Origin: Jannaschia faecimaris
GTDB taxonomy: Bacteria > Pseudomonadota > Alphaproteobacteria > Rhodobacterales > Rhodobacteraceae
DNA length: 64,000 nucleotides
Direction of reading: 5' to 3'
Assembly: GCF_900107415.1 (NCBI RefSeq)
Contig: NZ_FNPX01000001.1
Location: 496,001 to 560,000, forward strand
In this document: piece by piece, positions 19,147-28,244 of the stretch
How positions within the stretch are numbered: the first letter of the stretch is position 1
Layout: each line of letters begins with the position of its first letter
Program-made: the position numbers and the translations under genes
The notes under the pieces: model-generated
Seen by the model: the letters and a program-made list of their open reading frames with translations, nothing else
Told to the model about the DNA's origin: nothing
The model's database searches: none

Positions 19147-19713
19147 CTAGAGGGAGGCCGATGAAACAATCGGGAAGAAGGTATCACCAGATGCCACGCC
19201 GAACTTGCCGTCACGTTCCTTCCCAATGTCCACAAGCCGGTAGAACGATTTTCGGTCGATCAACGCGTCCAGTCCACGGCGGACCTCGACATAGGGCGAT
19301 GGCTCTCCGTCCTCGGCGATCTCCACGCGAATTGGGTTTGCCGACCCCGCAGCCACCACGTCTCCGACATTCGTCACGAAAGTTATGACGCCGTCGACGA
19401 CCTCGAAATCGACCGCGACGAAGGGCGCATCCTCGACCTGAAGACGGACTTTCTCCACCGGGGTCACGAGGAAGTGTTCGTCGCCCTCCCTCTTCAGGAT
19501 CGATGCGAAGAGCTTGACCAGGCCGGGCCGCCTGATCGGCGTGCCTTCGTGGATCCAAGTACCGTCGCGTTTGATTGTTATATCAATGTCCCCGCAAAAC
19601 GGCGGATCCCAGGATTCCACCGGCGGCGAACCGCGTTTGCCTTCTTTCGCGGCGACCTGCGCCGATTGCAGGAAGTTGCTCGCCGATGGGGGTGCGTGAT
19701 CTTGTCGTGCCAT
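19147..19713 (-). CDS. DUF1285-family protein
   Basis: This 188-aa protein matches the DUF1285 pattern: WDPPFCGDIDITIKRDGTW, HEGTPIRRPGLVKLF, and FLVTPVEKVRLQVEDAPFVA. It is probably cytoplasmic and of unknown function. It is divergent from moxR with a 67-base shared promoter region, an arrangement I recall as common in Rhodobacterales, so it may be related to the MoxR operon. The ATG follows AAAGGG. Confidence 0.88.
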   Translation of the reverse strand: MARQDHAPPSASNFLQSAQVAAKEGKRGSPPVESWDPPFCGDIDITIKRDGTWIHEGTPIRRPGLVKLFASILKREGDEHFLVTPVEKVRLQVEDAPFVAVDFEVVDGVITFVTNVGDVVAAGSANPIRVEIAEDGEPSPYVEVRRGLDALIDRKSFYRLVDIGKERDGKFGVASGDTFFPIVSSASL

Positions 19714-19780
19714 TGCCCTTTGCCCTCGCGTCCGTCAGCCATATCTATGACTGAAAGATAATGCGCGCGGGAGCAATGCA

Positions 19781-20797
19781 ATGGCCGGTAACCAAGGGGC
19801 GGACGACCTTTTGAACGAGATCGAGGCGCTGGGCGCGAAATTGACGCTGGCCCGTGCCGCGATCGGAAGCCGCATCATCGGGCAGGATCGCGTCGTCGAT
19901 CTGTCGCTTGCGGCGATGCTGGCCGGGGGGCACGCGCTGTTGATGGGTCTGCCCGGTCTGGGCAAGACGCGCCTGGTGGAGACGCTGGCCACGGTGATGG
20001 GTCTGACGGGCAACCGCATCCAGTTCACGCCCGACCTGATGCCGTCGGATATCCTCGGGTCTGAAGTTCTGGAAACCGCCGCCGACGGAAGCCGGGCATT
20101 TCGCTATATCGAAGGGCCGATCTTTTCGCAGCTGCTGATGGCGGACGAAATCAACCGCGCGTCCCCGCGCACGCAATCCGCGCTGCTTCAGGCGATGCAG
20201 GAGCGCGAGGTGACCGTCGCGGGACAGACTCGCAAATTGCCCGCGCCGTTCCACGTGCTCGCCACGCAGAACCCGATCGAGCAGGAGGGGACCTATCCCC
20301 TGCCCGAAGCACAGCTGGACCGTTTCCTGGTCAAGATCGACGTCGAGTACCCGGATCGCGAGACCGAGCGGGCCATCGTCCTGGCCACGACCGGCAGCGT
20401 CGATGCAGAGGCCCGGGCCATCTTCGACGCCGAAACCTTGATCGCCGCGCAATCGGTCGTGCGTCGGATGCCGGTGGGGGACACAGTCGTCGACCTTATT
20501 TTGGACCTGGTCCGCGCCTGCCGTCCCGACAATCCGGATGCCCCGGAGGCGGTGAAGGCCCATGTCGCCTGGGGCCCCGGCCCGCGGGCGGCGCAGGCGC
20601 TGATGCTGCTGGTCCGTGCGCAGGCGCTGCTGGGTGGACGTCTGGCCCCCGACGTATCTGACGTGGTCCGGTTGGCGCGCCCCGTACTGGAGCACCGCAT
20701 GGCGCTGTCCTTCGCCGCCCGGGCCGAAGGCGTGCTGCTGGAGGAGGTAATTGATGAAGTTGCCGCCCGCGTGACCCAAAGCGAGCGCGCCGCTTGA
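19781..20797 (+). CDS. MoxR-family AAA+ ATPase
   Basis: This is a chaperone-like AAA+ ATPase (338 aa) of the MoxR/RavA group. It shows Walker A GLPGLGKT (residues 56-63), Walker B LLMADEINRASPRTQ and sensor 1 VLATQNPIEQEGTYPLPEAQ. MoxR proteins act with VWA-type proteins in maturation or stress functions, usually at the cell envelope; here the partners are the DUF58 and VWA-like membrane proteins encoded directly downstream. Its stop overlaps the TTG start of the next gene (TTGA). Confidence 0.93.
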   Translation: MAGNQGADDLLNEIEALGAKLTLARAAIGSRIIGQDRVVDLSLAAMLAGGHALLMGLPGLGKTRLVETLATVMGLTGNRIQFTPDLMPSDILGSEVLETAADGSRAFRYIEGPIFSQLLMADEINRASPRTQSALLQAMQEREVTVAGQTRKLPAPFHVLATQNPIEQEGTYPLPEAQLDRFLVKIDVEYPDRETERAIVLATTGSVDAEARAIFDAETLIAAQSVVRRMPVGDTVVDLILDLVRACRPDNPDAPEAVKAHVAWGPGPRAAQALMLLVRAQALLGGRLAPDVSDVVRLARPVLEHRMALSFAARAEGVLLEEVIDEVAARVTQSERAA

Positions 20798-21678
20798 GCG
20801 ATACACTTCATACACCGGCGTCCCTGCGCGCCCGGTCCGAAGGGGCCGCAGCGGGCCTACCCGGCTTGCTGATGGCGGCCGAACGGCTGGCCGCGACGAT
20901 CCTGCTGGGTGACCACGGCCGCAAGCGGGCGGGGCCGGGCGATGCCTTCTGGCAGTTCCGCGCGGCACAACCCGGTGATCCACGCCGGTCCATCGATTGG
21001 CGTCAATCGGCGCGCGGTGACGGTCATTTCGTCCGCGAGACGGAATGGCAGGCGGCACAGTCGGTGATGATTTGGGTGGACGACGCGGCCTCGATGCGGT
21101 TTTCGTCCGGGGATCGCCCGTCCAAACTGCGTCGGGCGCAGACGCTGGCCCTGGCGCTTGCCGTCCTTACGACCCGCGCGGGCGAACGCGCGGGGCTTGC
21201 CAACCTGGCCGAGCCGCCGCGCGGTGGAAAGGCGCAGTTGATCCGTATTGCCGACGCGCTGATGGAGGGCGGCGACGTCCCCGATTACGGTGCGCCGCGC
21301 CCCCGCGTGATGCCGATGGGCGCGCGGGCGGTTTTCCTGTCGGATTTCCTGGGACCGGTTGAGCCGGTCGCCGATGCGCTCACGTCCGCCGCCGACCGGG
21401 GGGTGCAGGGCGTTCTGGTGCAGATCCTCGACCCCGAGGAGGAGGCGTTTCCCTACGATGGTCGAACCGTGTTCGAGAGCATGTCGGGGGCCGTTCGATT
21501 CGAAACCCTTAAGGCCGGACACCTGCGCGAGGCCTACCTCGATCGCCTGACCAAGCGGCGCGCGGCGCTGCGTGATCTGTGCCGCCGCACGGGCTGGCAG
21601 TATCAATTGCACCACACCGATGCCTCTGCCGAAGCGGCGCTTCTACCGCTCTATGCCGCACTGGACCGTCGCCGGTGA
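20794..21678 (+). CDS. DUF58 domain protein
   Basis: This 294-aa protein carries the DUF58 hallmark RRSIDWRQSARGDGHFVRE followed by a VWA-like segment (VMIWVDDAASMRFSS). DUF58 proteins normally accompany MoxR ATPases. The start is a TTG that overlaps the moxR stop by 4 bases, and its own stop overlaps the following GTG start in the same way, so the operon is tightly coupled. The MIDAS-like motif is D-D-A-A-S rather than DxSxS, so metal binding may be altered. Confidence 0.9.
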   Translation: MSDTLHTPASLRARSEGAAAGLPGLLMAAERLAATILLGDHGRKRAGPGDAFWQFRAAQPGDPRRSIDWRQSARGDGHFVRETEWQAAQSVMIWVDDAASMRFSSGDRPSKLRRAQTLALALAVLTTRAGERAGLANLAEPPRGGKAQLIRIADALMEGGDVPDYGAPRPRVMPMGARAVFLSDFLGPVEPVADALTSAADRGVQGVLVQILDPEEEAFPYDGRTVFESMSGAVRFETLKAGHLREAYLDRLTKRRAALRDLCRRTGWQYQLHHTDASAEAALLPLYAALDRRR

Positions 21679-24368
21679 GCGCTGTCGCCTTCACCACGCC
21701 ACTGCTCCTGCTGGCGCTGATCGCTCTGCCGATCCTGTGGTGGCTGCTGCGTGCCGTGCCGCCTGCGCCAATCAGGCGCCGCTTCCCCGGCATCGTCCTG
21801 CTGCTGGGCCTCAAGGACGAGGAAAGCCAGACGGCGACCACGCCATGGTGGCTTCTGGCCCTGCGGATGCTGGCGCTGGCTGCCGTGATATTGGGGTTTG
21901 CCGGACCGATCCTGAACCCGCGCCAAGCGGGGACGGGGACCGGGCCGCTTTTGGTGGTGATGGATGCCAGCTGGGCCTCGGCGCGCGACTGGCCCGCGCG
22001 GATGGCCAAGGTCGAACAGATGCTGCGCGACGCCGCGCGCGCGGGGCGCCTTGCCGCCGTGCTGCCGTTGACTGAACCGGTGCCGGACGAAATCCCCTGG
22101 CAATCCGCCGCCGCCTGGGTCGAGCGTTTGCCGTCGGTCCGTCCGGCCGCCTGGGAGCCGAATTATCAGGGCCTTGATGATCTGGGTCTTGATAATACGG
22201 AAGTTGTCTGGGTCTCCGACGGTCTTGCCCGCGATGGGCGCGATGCGCTGGACGCCCGTGTCATCGAAAGCACGCGGCCCCTGCTGGGCCTGACGCCCGC
22301 GACATATGAAGACGGGACCATCGCACTGCGCGCTCTACGCCTGAACGACGGCACGGAACGCGGCATGGACCTGCGCGCCATTGGGCCGGGACCCAGCGGT
22401 GCGTTGACACAACTGGGCGTGGCGACGGCCGATTTCGCGGCGGGCGCGACCGACGCCGAAGTCTCGCTGACCCTGCCGCCCGAGCTGCGGAACCGCGTGA
22501 CCCGGTTCGAGATTGTCGGCGAACGCTCCGCCGGGGCTGTCTCGCTGACCGATGACAGCCTGTCGCGCCGCGAGGTCGCCCTGCTGACGCAGGCCGAGGA
22601 CGAGTCGCAGGACCTGCTCTCGCCGCTGTACTATCTGCGCAACGCGCTGGCCCCGACCGCCGACCTGATTGAGGGCGATCTGGAGGCACTCCTGCCCGCG
22701 ACACCCGACGTGCTGGTCATGGCGGACGTCGCGCGGCTGTCTTCGGCGGAAACCGCGCAGGTAACCGAATGGGTCGAGAGTGGCGGTCTGCTGTTGCGCT
22801 TTGCGGGGCCGAATCTTGCCGCCTCGGACATCAGTCGCGACGCGGAGGATGCGCTCTTGCCGGTTCGGCTGCGCTCCGGTGGGCGTACCGTGGGCGGTGC
22901 CCTGTCCTGGGGCGAGCCGAAGGCGCTACGGCCTTTCGACCTGTCCTCCCCCTTTTTCGGGCTGGAGGTGCGTGATGAAGTGACCGTCACTAGCCAGATC
23001 GTCGCCCAACCTGACCCAACGCTTGCCGACCGCACCATTGCGGCGCTGGCCGATGGCACGCCGCTGGTTACCCGCAAGACGCTGGGGCAGGGCCAGGTCG
23101 TGTTATTCCACGTCACCGCGAATGCCGAGTGGTCGTCGTTGCCGCTGTCCGGTCTTTTTGTGCAGATGCTGGAGCGGCTTGCCGTTTCCACCCGGCCCGC
23201 CGCGCTTTCAGCGGAGGCGCTGGCGGGCACGACCTGGGTCCCCCGTGTGACGCTGGATGGGTTCGGTGTGGCACGGGATGCGGGCACGCTGGCTGGCGTC
23301 CCGGGTGAGGACCTGATTGATCCGGTGCCGTCTGCGGAGCTTCCGCCGGGCCTTTACGAAGGGCCGGGGCAGAGCCTTGCCCTCAACGTGTTGGGGCCGG
23401 AGGCAACGCTTGCTGCCGCCGCTTGGCCTGCCGGTACCGCCGTGGAAGGCTTAGAGCGGGCAGAGGAGACGAACCTGATGCCGTACCTGCTGGCCGCTGC
23501 GCTTGCCCTTCTGACGCTGGATGCTGTCGCTTCGCTCTGGCTGGGCGGTCGCCTGCGACGGGGCACGACTGCGGTTGTCGCGCTGATCGCAATGATCGTC
23601 GCGGCCCCTCATGCGCAGGCGCAGGAGCGCCAGCCACCGGCCGAAGTGGCGCTGGCCTATGTCCGCACCGGCGACGCGCGCGTTGACGAGGTATCGGAAG
23701 CGGGACTTAGGGGGCTGTCTCAGGTTTTGGTCCAACGCACCAGCGTCGAGCCTGACCCACCGCGCGGCGTCGACCTGGAGATGGACGAGCTGGCCTTCTT
23801 CCCACTGCTCTATTGGCCTGTCGATCCATCGCAGCCGATTCCGTCGTCAGACGCCTATGCCAAGCTCAATCGCTACCTGCGTGGCGGGGGGATGATCGTG
23901 TTCGACACGCGCGACGCGGATATCGGCGGCTTCGGCTCCAATTCGCCGGCGGCGGTACGTCTGCGCGATCTTGCGGCACCGCTTGATATTCCGCCGTTGG
24001 AGCCGCTGCCCGACGACCACGTGATGACTCGCAGCTTCTACCTGCTGCAGGATTATCCGGGCCGCTATAACTCCCGCGACGTCTGGGTGGAGGCCAGCCC
24101 CGATGTCGAACAAGTGGAGGGGATGCCCTTCCGCAACCTCAACGATGGCGTCACGCCCGTCGTGATTGGTGCGAATGACTGGGCTGCGGCATGGGCGATT
24201 GACCGGAACGGGCGCGCGCTTCTGCCCGTCGGTCGGGGCTTCGCCGGAGAGCAACAGCGCGAAGTCGCCTTCCGATTCGGCGTAAACCTCGTGATGCACG
24301 TGCTCTCGGGGAACTACAAATCAGATCAGGTGCACGTGCCCGCTCTGCTGGACCGGCTGGGGAACTGA
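21675..24368 (+). CDS. BatA-like/DUF4159 membrane protein
   Basis: An 897-aa membrane protein. The N-terminal double-transmembrane BatA module (PLLLLALIALPILWWLLRAV, then a second helix around WWLLALRMLALAAVILGFAG) precedes a large extracytoplasmic region with a VWA-like part. A middle transmembrane segment lies near residues 600-640, and the C-terminal 200 residues form a DUF4159 domain (MDELAFFPLLYWPVDPSQPI, GGGMIVFDTRDADIGG). The GTG start at 21675 overlaps the DUF58 stop (GTGA); an in-frame opening at 21579 lies inside the DUF58 gene and is rejected. Confidence 0.87.
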   Translation: MSAVAFTTPLLLLALIALPILWWLLRAVPPAPIRRRFPGIVLLLGLKDEESQTATTPWWLLALRMLALAAVILGFAGPILNPRQAGTGTGPLLVVMDASWASARDWPARMAKVEQMLRDAARAGRLAAVLPLTEPVPDEIPWQSAAAWVERLPSVRPAAWEPNYQGLDDLGLDNTEVVWVSDGLARDGRDALDARVIESTRPLLGLTPATYEDGTIALRALRLNDGTERGMDLRAIGPGPSGALTQLGVATADFAAGATDAEVSLTLPPELRNRVTRFEIVGERSAGAVSLTDDSLSRREVALLTQAEDESQDLLSPLYYLRNALAPTADLIEGDLEALLPATPDVLVMADVARLSSAETAQVTEWVESGGLLLRFAGPNLAASDISRDAEDALLPVRLRSGGRTVGGALSWGEPKALRPFDLSSPFFGLEVRDEVTVTSQIVAQPDPTLADRTIAALADGTPLVTRKTLGQGQVVLFHVTANAEWSSLPLSGLFVQMLERLAVSTRPAALSAEALAGTTWVPRVTLDGFGVARDAGTLAGVPGEDLIDPVPSAELPPGLYEGPGQSLALNVLGPEATLAAAAWPAGTAVEGLERAEETNLMPYLLAAALALLTLDAVASLWLGGRLRRGTTAVVALIAMIVAAPHAQAQERQPPAEVALAYVRTGDARVDEVSEAGLRGLSQVLVQRTSVEPDPPRGVDLEMDELAFFPLLYWPVDPSQPIPSSDAYAKLNRYLRGGGMIVFDTRDADIGGFGSNSPAAVRLRDLAAPLDIPPLEPLPDDHVMTRSFYLLQDYPGRYNSRDVWVEASPDVEQVEGMPFRNLNDGVTPVVIGANDWAAAWAIDRNGRALLPVGRGFAGEQQREVAFRFGVNLVMHVLSGNYKSDQVHVPALLDRLGN

Positions 24369-24369
24369 G

Positions 24370-26430
24370 ATGACGCGCCAGATCCTTCTCGATCCGATGT
24401 TGCCGCTCTGGCTGATTGCCGCCTTGGCCAGTGTCGCCCTGCTGGCCTGTCTTCTGGCGGCTCTGCGAGGGCTGCCCGGTTGGTGGTTGCGCGCGCTGGG
24501 CGTGGTAACGCTAGCCGTTGCACTGCTGAACCCCAGTCTTCAGACCGAGGAGCGGGAGCCGCTGACCGATATCCTGCTGATCGCGGTTGACGACAGTGCC
24601 AGCCAAGACCTGTCGGACCGCGCCGCCCAGACGGAGGCAGCGTTGCAGGACCTTTTAACCGAAGCGGAGACAGAAGGATTGGACACCCGTGTCGCGCGCG
24701 TGCCCGACGGTGATGGCGACAGCGGGACGCTGGTTATGGGGGCCCTGTCCGAGCTTATGGCCGAGGTTCCCCGCGATCGCATCGCCGGAGCGGTGGTGAT
24801 TTCGGACGGGCGCGTGCACGACGCCGCGCAGGCCCCCGATCTGCCCGCGCCGCTGCACCTGTTGAAGACGGGTCGTGCGGATGACTGGGACCGCCGGCTG
24901 ATCGTGTCGAATGCGCCCAGCTTCGCCATCCTCGACGAGGAGTTCACGATTACCCTGCGCATCGAGGATCAGGGCGATGTCCCGGCGAGTGCGGGCACCC
25001 AGGCCGAGATCATCCTGGCGATCGATGGTGGCCAGCCGCGTGGCTATGTCATGCCGGTGGGCGAAGATATCCAGCTTCCGGTGACACTGCCGCATGGTGG
25101 GCTGAACGTAATCGAGTTCCGCGTACCGGAGGCGGAGGACGAGTTGACCGACCGTAACAATGCCGCCGTCGTTCAGATCAACGGCGTACGCGACCGGCTG
25201 CGCGTGCTGCTGGTCTCAGGGGAGCCGCATACCGGCCAGCGGACCTGGCGCAATCTGCTCAAGGCGGACGCGGCCGTGGATCTGGTGCATTTCACGATCC
25301 TGCGTCCGCCGGGCAAGCAGGACGGCGTGCCCGTGACCGAACTGTCGCTGATCGCCTTTCCCACGCGGGAGTTGTTTTCCGAGAAGATCGATGAATTCGA
25401 CCTGATCATTTTCGACCGCTATCAACGTCGCGGAATCTTACCATCAATATACCTCGATAACGTGCGGGACTACGTGGAGCAGGGCGGCGCGCTTCTGGTT
25501 GCCGCCGGGCCGGATTTCGCAAGCGCCGACAGCATCTTTCGCAGCCCGCTGGCCCCGATCCTGCCCGCGGCACCCACGGCCATCGTGCGCGAGGAAGGCT
25601 TTCTGCCCGCGGTTTCGGAACTGGGTGAAAAGCACCCCGTGACCGAAGGTTTGCCGCGGGGCTTCGGGTTGGATGGTGCGCCGTGGGGACGTTGGTTCCG
25701 TCAGGTGCAGGTCGATGCGTTGCCGGACACCCAATCGGTGATGACCGGACTGGACGGTGAGCCGCTTCTTGTGCTGGACCGGGTCAAGTCGGGGCGCGTC
25801 GCGTTGCTGGGGTCGGACCATGTCTGGATGTGGGATCGCGGGTTCGAGGGGGGTGGCCCGCAGGCCGAACTGCTGCGTCGGCTGGCCCATTGGCTGATGC
25901 AGGAGCCGGAGCTGGAGGAGGAGGCGCTGGTCGCCTCGGCGCTTGGGCAGGAAATCACCGTCACCCGTCGAACCCTTGGCGATGCACCGGGGGCCGTCAC
26001 TGTAACCGCGCCCGACGGCAGCGAGACGGAGCTTGATCTTGCCGAGGAGGCCCCGGGCCGCTTCGTCGGTCGCCTTGTGGGGCCGGAACAGGGTCTCTAC
26101 CGCTTGCAGGAAGGTGTGCGGACGGCGGTGATTGGATTGGGTCCCGCCGCGCCGCGCGAATTTGTTCAGACCATCGCCACCGACGAAGTTCTGCGCACCG
26201 CTATCGATGCGCGGCAGGGCGGAGCGGTCACTGTGGAAGAGGGTACGCCGGATCTGCGCGCCGTGCGCGAAGGCCGTCGTGCGTCCGGGCGCGGTTGGCT
26301 CGGCTTTACGCCGCGGGGCGCGTACCTGACGGCGGACGTACGGATCATGTCGCTGGTCCCGGCCTGGCTGTTCCTGATGCTGGCTGCGGGATTCGCGACA
26401 TGGGCCTGGCTGCGCGAAGGCCGCGACTGA
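24370..26430 (+). CDS. large VWA/glutamine-amidotransferase-like membrane protein of the MoxR operon
   Basis: A 686-aa protein with two N-terminal helices (LWLIAALASVALLACLLAAL and a second), a long periplasmic region and one C-terminal helix (VPAWLFLMLAAGFATWAWL). The central part has a flavodoxin/GATase-like segment (DLIIFDRYQRRGILPSIYLD, GGALLVAAGPDF) as in other proteins that close MoxR-BatA operons. It starts one base after the DUF4159 gene. The role is unknown; it presumably forms an envelope complex with the three preceding products. Confidence 0.8.
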   Translation: MTRQILLDPMLPLWLIAALASVALLACLLAALRGLPGWWLRALGVVTLAVALLNPSLQTEEREPLTDILLIAVDDSASQDLSDRAAQTEAALQDLLTEAETEGLDTRVARVPDGDGDSGTLVMGALSELMAEVPRDRIAGAVVISDGRVHDAAQAPDLPAPLHLLKTGRADDWDRRLIVSNAPSFAILDEEFTITLRIEDQGDVPASAGTQAEIILAIDGGQPRGYVMPVGEDIQLPVTLPHGGLNVIEFRVPEAEDELTDRNNAAVVQINGVRDRLRVLLVSGEPHTGQRTWRNLLKADAAVDLVHFTILRPPGKQDGVPVTELSLIAFPTRELFSEKIDEFDLIIFDRYQRRGILPSIYLDNVRDYVEQGGALLVAAGPDFASADSIFRSPLAPILPAAPTAIVREEGFLPAVSELGEKHPVTEGLPRGFGLDGAPWGRWFRQVQVDALPDTQSVMTGLDGEPLLVLDRVKSGRVALLGSDHVWMWDRGFEGGGPQAELLRRLAHWLMQEPELEEEALVASALGQEITVTRRTLGDAPGAVTVTAPDGSETELDLAEEAPGRFVGRLVGPEQGLYRLQEGVRTAVIGLGPAAPREFVQTIATDEVLRTAIDARQGGAVTVEEGTPDLRAVREGRRASGRGWLGFTPRGAYLTADVRIMSLVPAWLFLMLAAGFATWAWLREGRD

Positions 26431-26567
26431 CGGGCGTTCTGCTGCGGCGGATGTCACACGTGCGACCGATTGGACGGACTTGTCTTTTGCAATGGTGCTG
26501 CAATCGTGGTGAGGTTCGTGCCGTGAGGGGCAGAGGTGTCCCGCTTCATTCAGGGAGGATGAACCAC

Positions 26568-27596
26568 ATGATCAATCGCAGAACCCTTGCTGGGCTTCTG
26601 GGCGGTGCCGCCCTGGCGCTGAGCATTCTGCCGGCAGGCGCGCAGGAAGTGACGCTCAAACTGCACCAATTCCTGCCTGCGCAGGCGAATGTTCCCAAGC
26701 TGATCCTGGACGTCTGGGCCGACAACGTGGAGGCCGCGTCGGAGGGGCGCATCAAGGTAGAACGGTATCCCTCGATGCAGCTTGGCGGTTCCCCGCCGCA
26801 GCTGATGGATCAGGCGATCGACGGGGTGGCCGATGTGATCTGGACGGTCGTGGGATATACCCCTGGTCGGTTCCCCCGCACCGAAGTATTCGAACTGCCG
26901 TTCATGGTGACCAACGCGCGTGCCGGATCCGCCGCCTATTGGCAAATGTACGAAAAGCACATGCAGGAGGATTTCGCCGACGTGCATATCCTTGGCACCT
27001 GGATCCACGGCCCCGGTATGATCCATGCAAACAAGGAAATCACCACGCCCGCCGATATGCAGGGCATGAAGATCCGGGGCGCGACCCGGCAGGTAAACTC
27101 CCTGATCGAGACGCTGGGTGCGACCCCGGTCGGCATGCCCGTGCCCGCCATCCCCGAGGCCCTGTCCAAGGGCGTGATCGATGGCACAACGATCCCGTGG
27201 GAAGTGACGCCCGCCCTGAAGATTACCGAGCTGGTGCGGAACCATACGGAGTTCGTGGGCAACCACCTTTATAACGTGACGTTCGTACTGGCCATGAACA
27301 AGGCCCGGTACGAAGGCCTGCCGGACGATCTGAAGACGGTGATCGACGACAACTCCGGACTGGAATTCTCGGTGTTCGCGGGCGGGACGCAATCGGACGC
27401 CGATGTCCCCTCGCGGCAGATTTCGGTGGATGCGGGCAACAACATCGTCACCATCTCCGAGGAAGATGCCGCTGTGTGGCGCGCAGCCGCGCAGCCGGTC
27501 TACGACGCCTGGGTGTCCGAGATGTCGGACAAGGGCATCGACGGCCAGGCGCTGATCGACGAGGCGCGCGCCCTGATGGACGCCTATGAAGGCTGA
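26568..27596 (+). CDS. TRAP transporter substrate-binding protein (DctP family)
   Basis: This is the periplasmic binding protein of a TRAP importer (342 aa). The signal peptide ends at ILPAGAQE. DctP-family features include LKLHQFLPAQANVPKLILD and the MKIRGATRQVNSLIETLGAT stretch whose Arg normally binds the substrate carboxylate. The ligand is likely an organic acid. The ATG at 26568 lies 9 bases after GGGAGG; the ATG at 26559 is too close to that site. A strong hairpin separates it from the DctQ gene. Confidence 0.9.
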   Translation: MINRRTLAGLLGGAALALSILPAGAQEVTLKLHQFLPAQANVPKLILDVWADNVEAASEGRIKVERYPSMQLGGSPPQLMDQAIDGVADVIWTVVGYTPGRFPRTEVFELPFMVTNARAGSAAYWQMYEKHMQEDFADVHILGTWIHGPGMIHANKEITTPADMQGMKIRGATRQVNSLIETLGATPVGMPVPAIPEALSKGVIDGTTIPWEVTPALKITELVRNHTEFVGNHLYNVTFVLAMNKARYEGLPDDLKTVIDDNSGLEFSVFAGGTQSDADVPSRQISVDAGNNIVTISEEDAAVWRAAAQPVYDAWVSEMSDKGIDGQALIDEARALMDAYEG

Positions 27597-27615
27597 GGTT
27601 AAGACGATCGCAAAA

Positions 27616-27646
27616 GGGGGTCGCGTCCGGACCGGGCGCGACCCCC
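27616..27646 (+). terminator. hairpin between TRAP binding-protein and DctQ genes
   Basis: A perfect 10-bp stem (GGGGGTCGCG / CGCGACCCCC) with an 11-base loop begins 20 bases after the binding-protein stop, with no T-run. It probably protects or partly terminates the upstream mRNA so that more binding protein than permease is made, the same arrangement as after xylF. Confidence 0.65.
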
Positions 27647-27665
27647 ACACGTGAAAGGACCGCAA

Positions 27666-28244
27666 ATGCTGCGACGCATCATCGAGGCGTTGGCCCGCCT
27701 GATGGCCATTCTGGGCGGTCTGGTCCTGACTGTTCTGATCTTGATGACCTGCCTGTCGATCTTGGGCCGGTTCCTGAACGGCGTGCTGCATGGGCCGCCT
27801 TTTGACGGGGGCGGCTTTGCAACCTGGGCTCTGGGCCTTGGAATTGGGCCGGTCAACGGTGACTTCGAACTGATCGAGGCCGGAATGGCATTCTGCATCT
27901 TCGCCTTCCTGCCGATCACGCAGTTGACGGGCGGTCACGCCTCGGTCGACATCCTGACCAATCGACTGGGTGTGCTGCCGAACCGGGTGCTGGCGGTCCT
28001 TTGGTCACTGCTCTTTGCCTTTGTGATGGTCCTGATCGCCTGGCAGCTCTGGCAGGGAACGCAGGCCAAGATGCGCTATGGCGAGACGACATATCTGATC
28101 CAGTTCCCGATCTGGTGGGCCTATGCCGCCGCCCTGAGTGGGGCCTTCGTGACTGCATTGGTCGCGGTCTACGTGGCGGTTGCCCGACTGGCCGAGCTCG
28201 TGTCCGGCACCGATATCCTGCCGACCGAGGGGGCGGACCATTGA
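27666..28244 (+). CDS. TRAP transporter small permease (DctQ)
   Basis: A 192-aa small TRAP membrane subunit with four hydrophobic helices (for example MAILGGLVLTVLILMTCLSI, and FAFVMVLIAWQLWQG in helix 3). The ATG at 27666 follows AAAGGA; a GTG at 27651 is in frame but sits before that site. Its stop overlaps the TTG start of the large permease (TTGA). Confidence 0.88.
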   Translation: MLRRIIEALARLMAILGGLVLTVLILMTCLSILGRFLNGVLHGPPFDGGGFATWALGLGIGPVNGDFELIEAGMAFCIFAFLPITQLTGGHASVDILTNRLGVLPNRVLAVLWSLLFAFVMVLIAWQLWQGTQAKMRYGETTYLIQFPIWWAYAAALSGAFVTALVAVYVAVARLAELVSGTDILPTEGADH

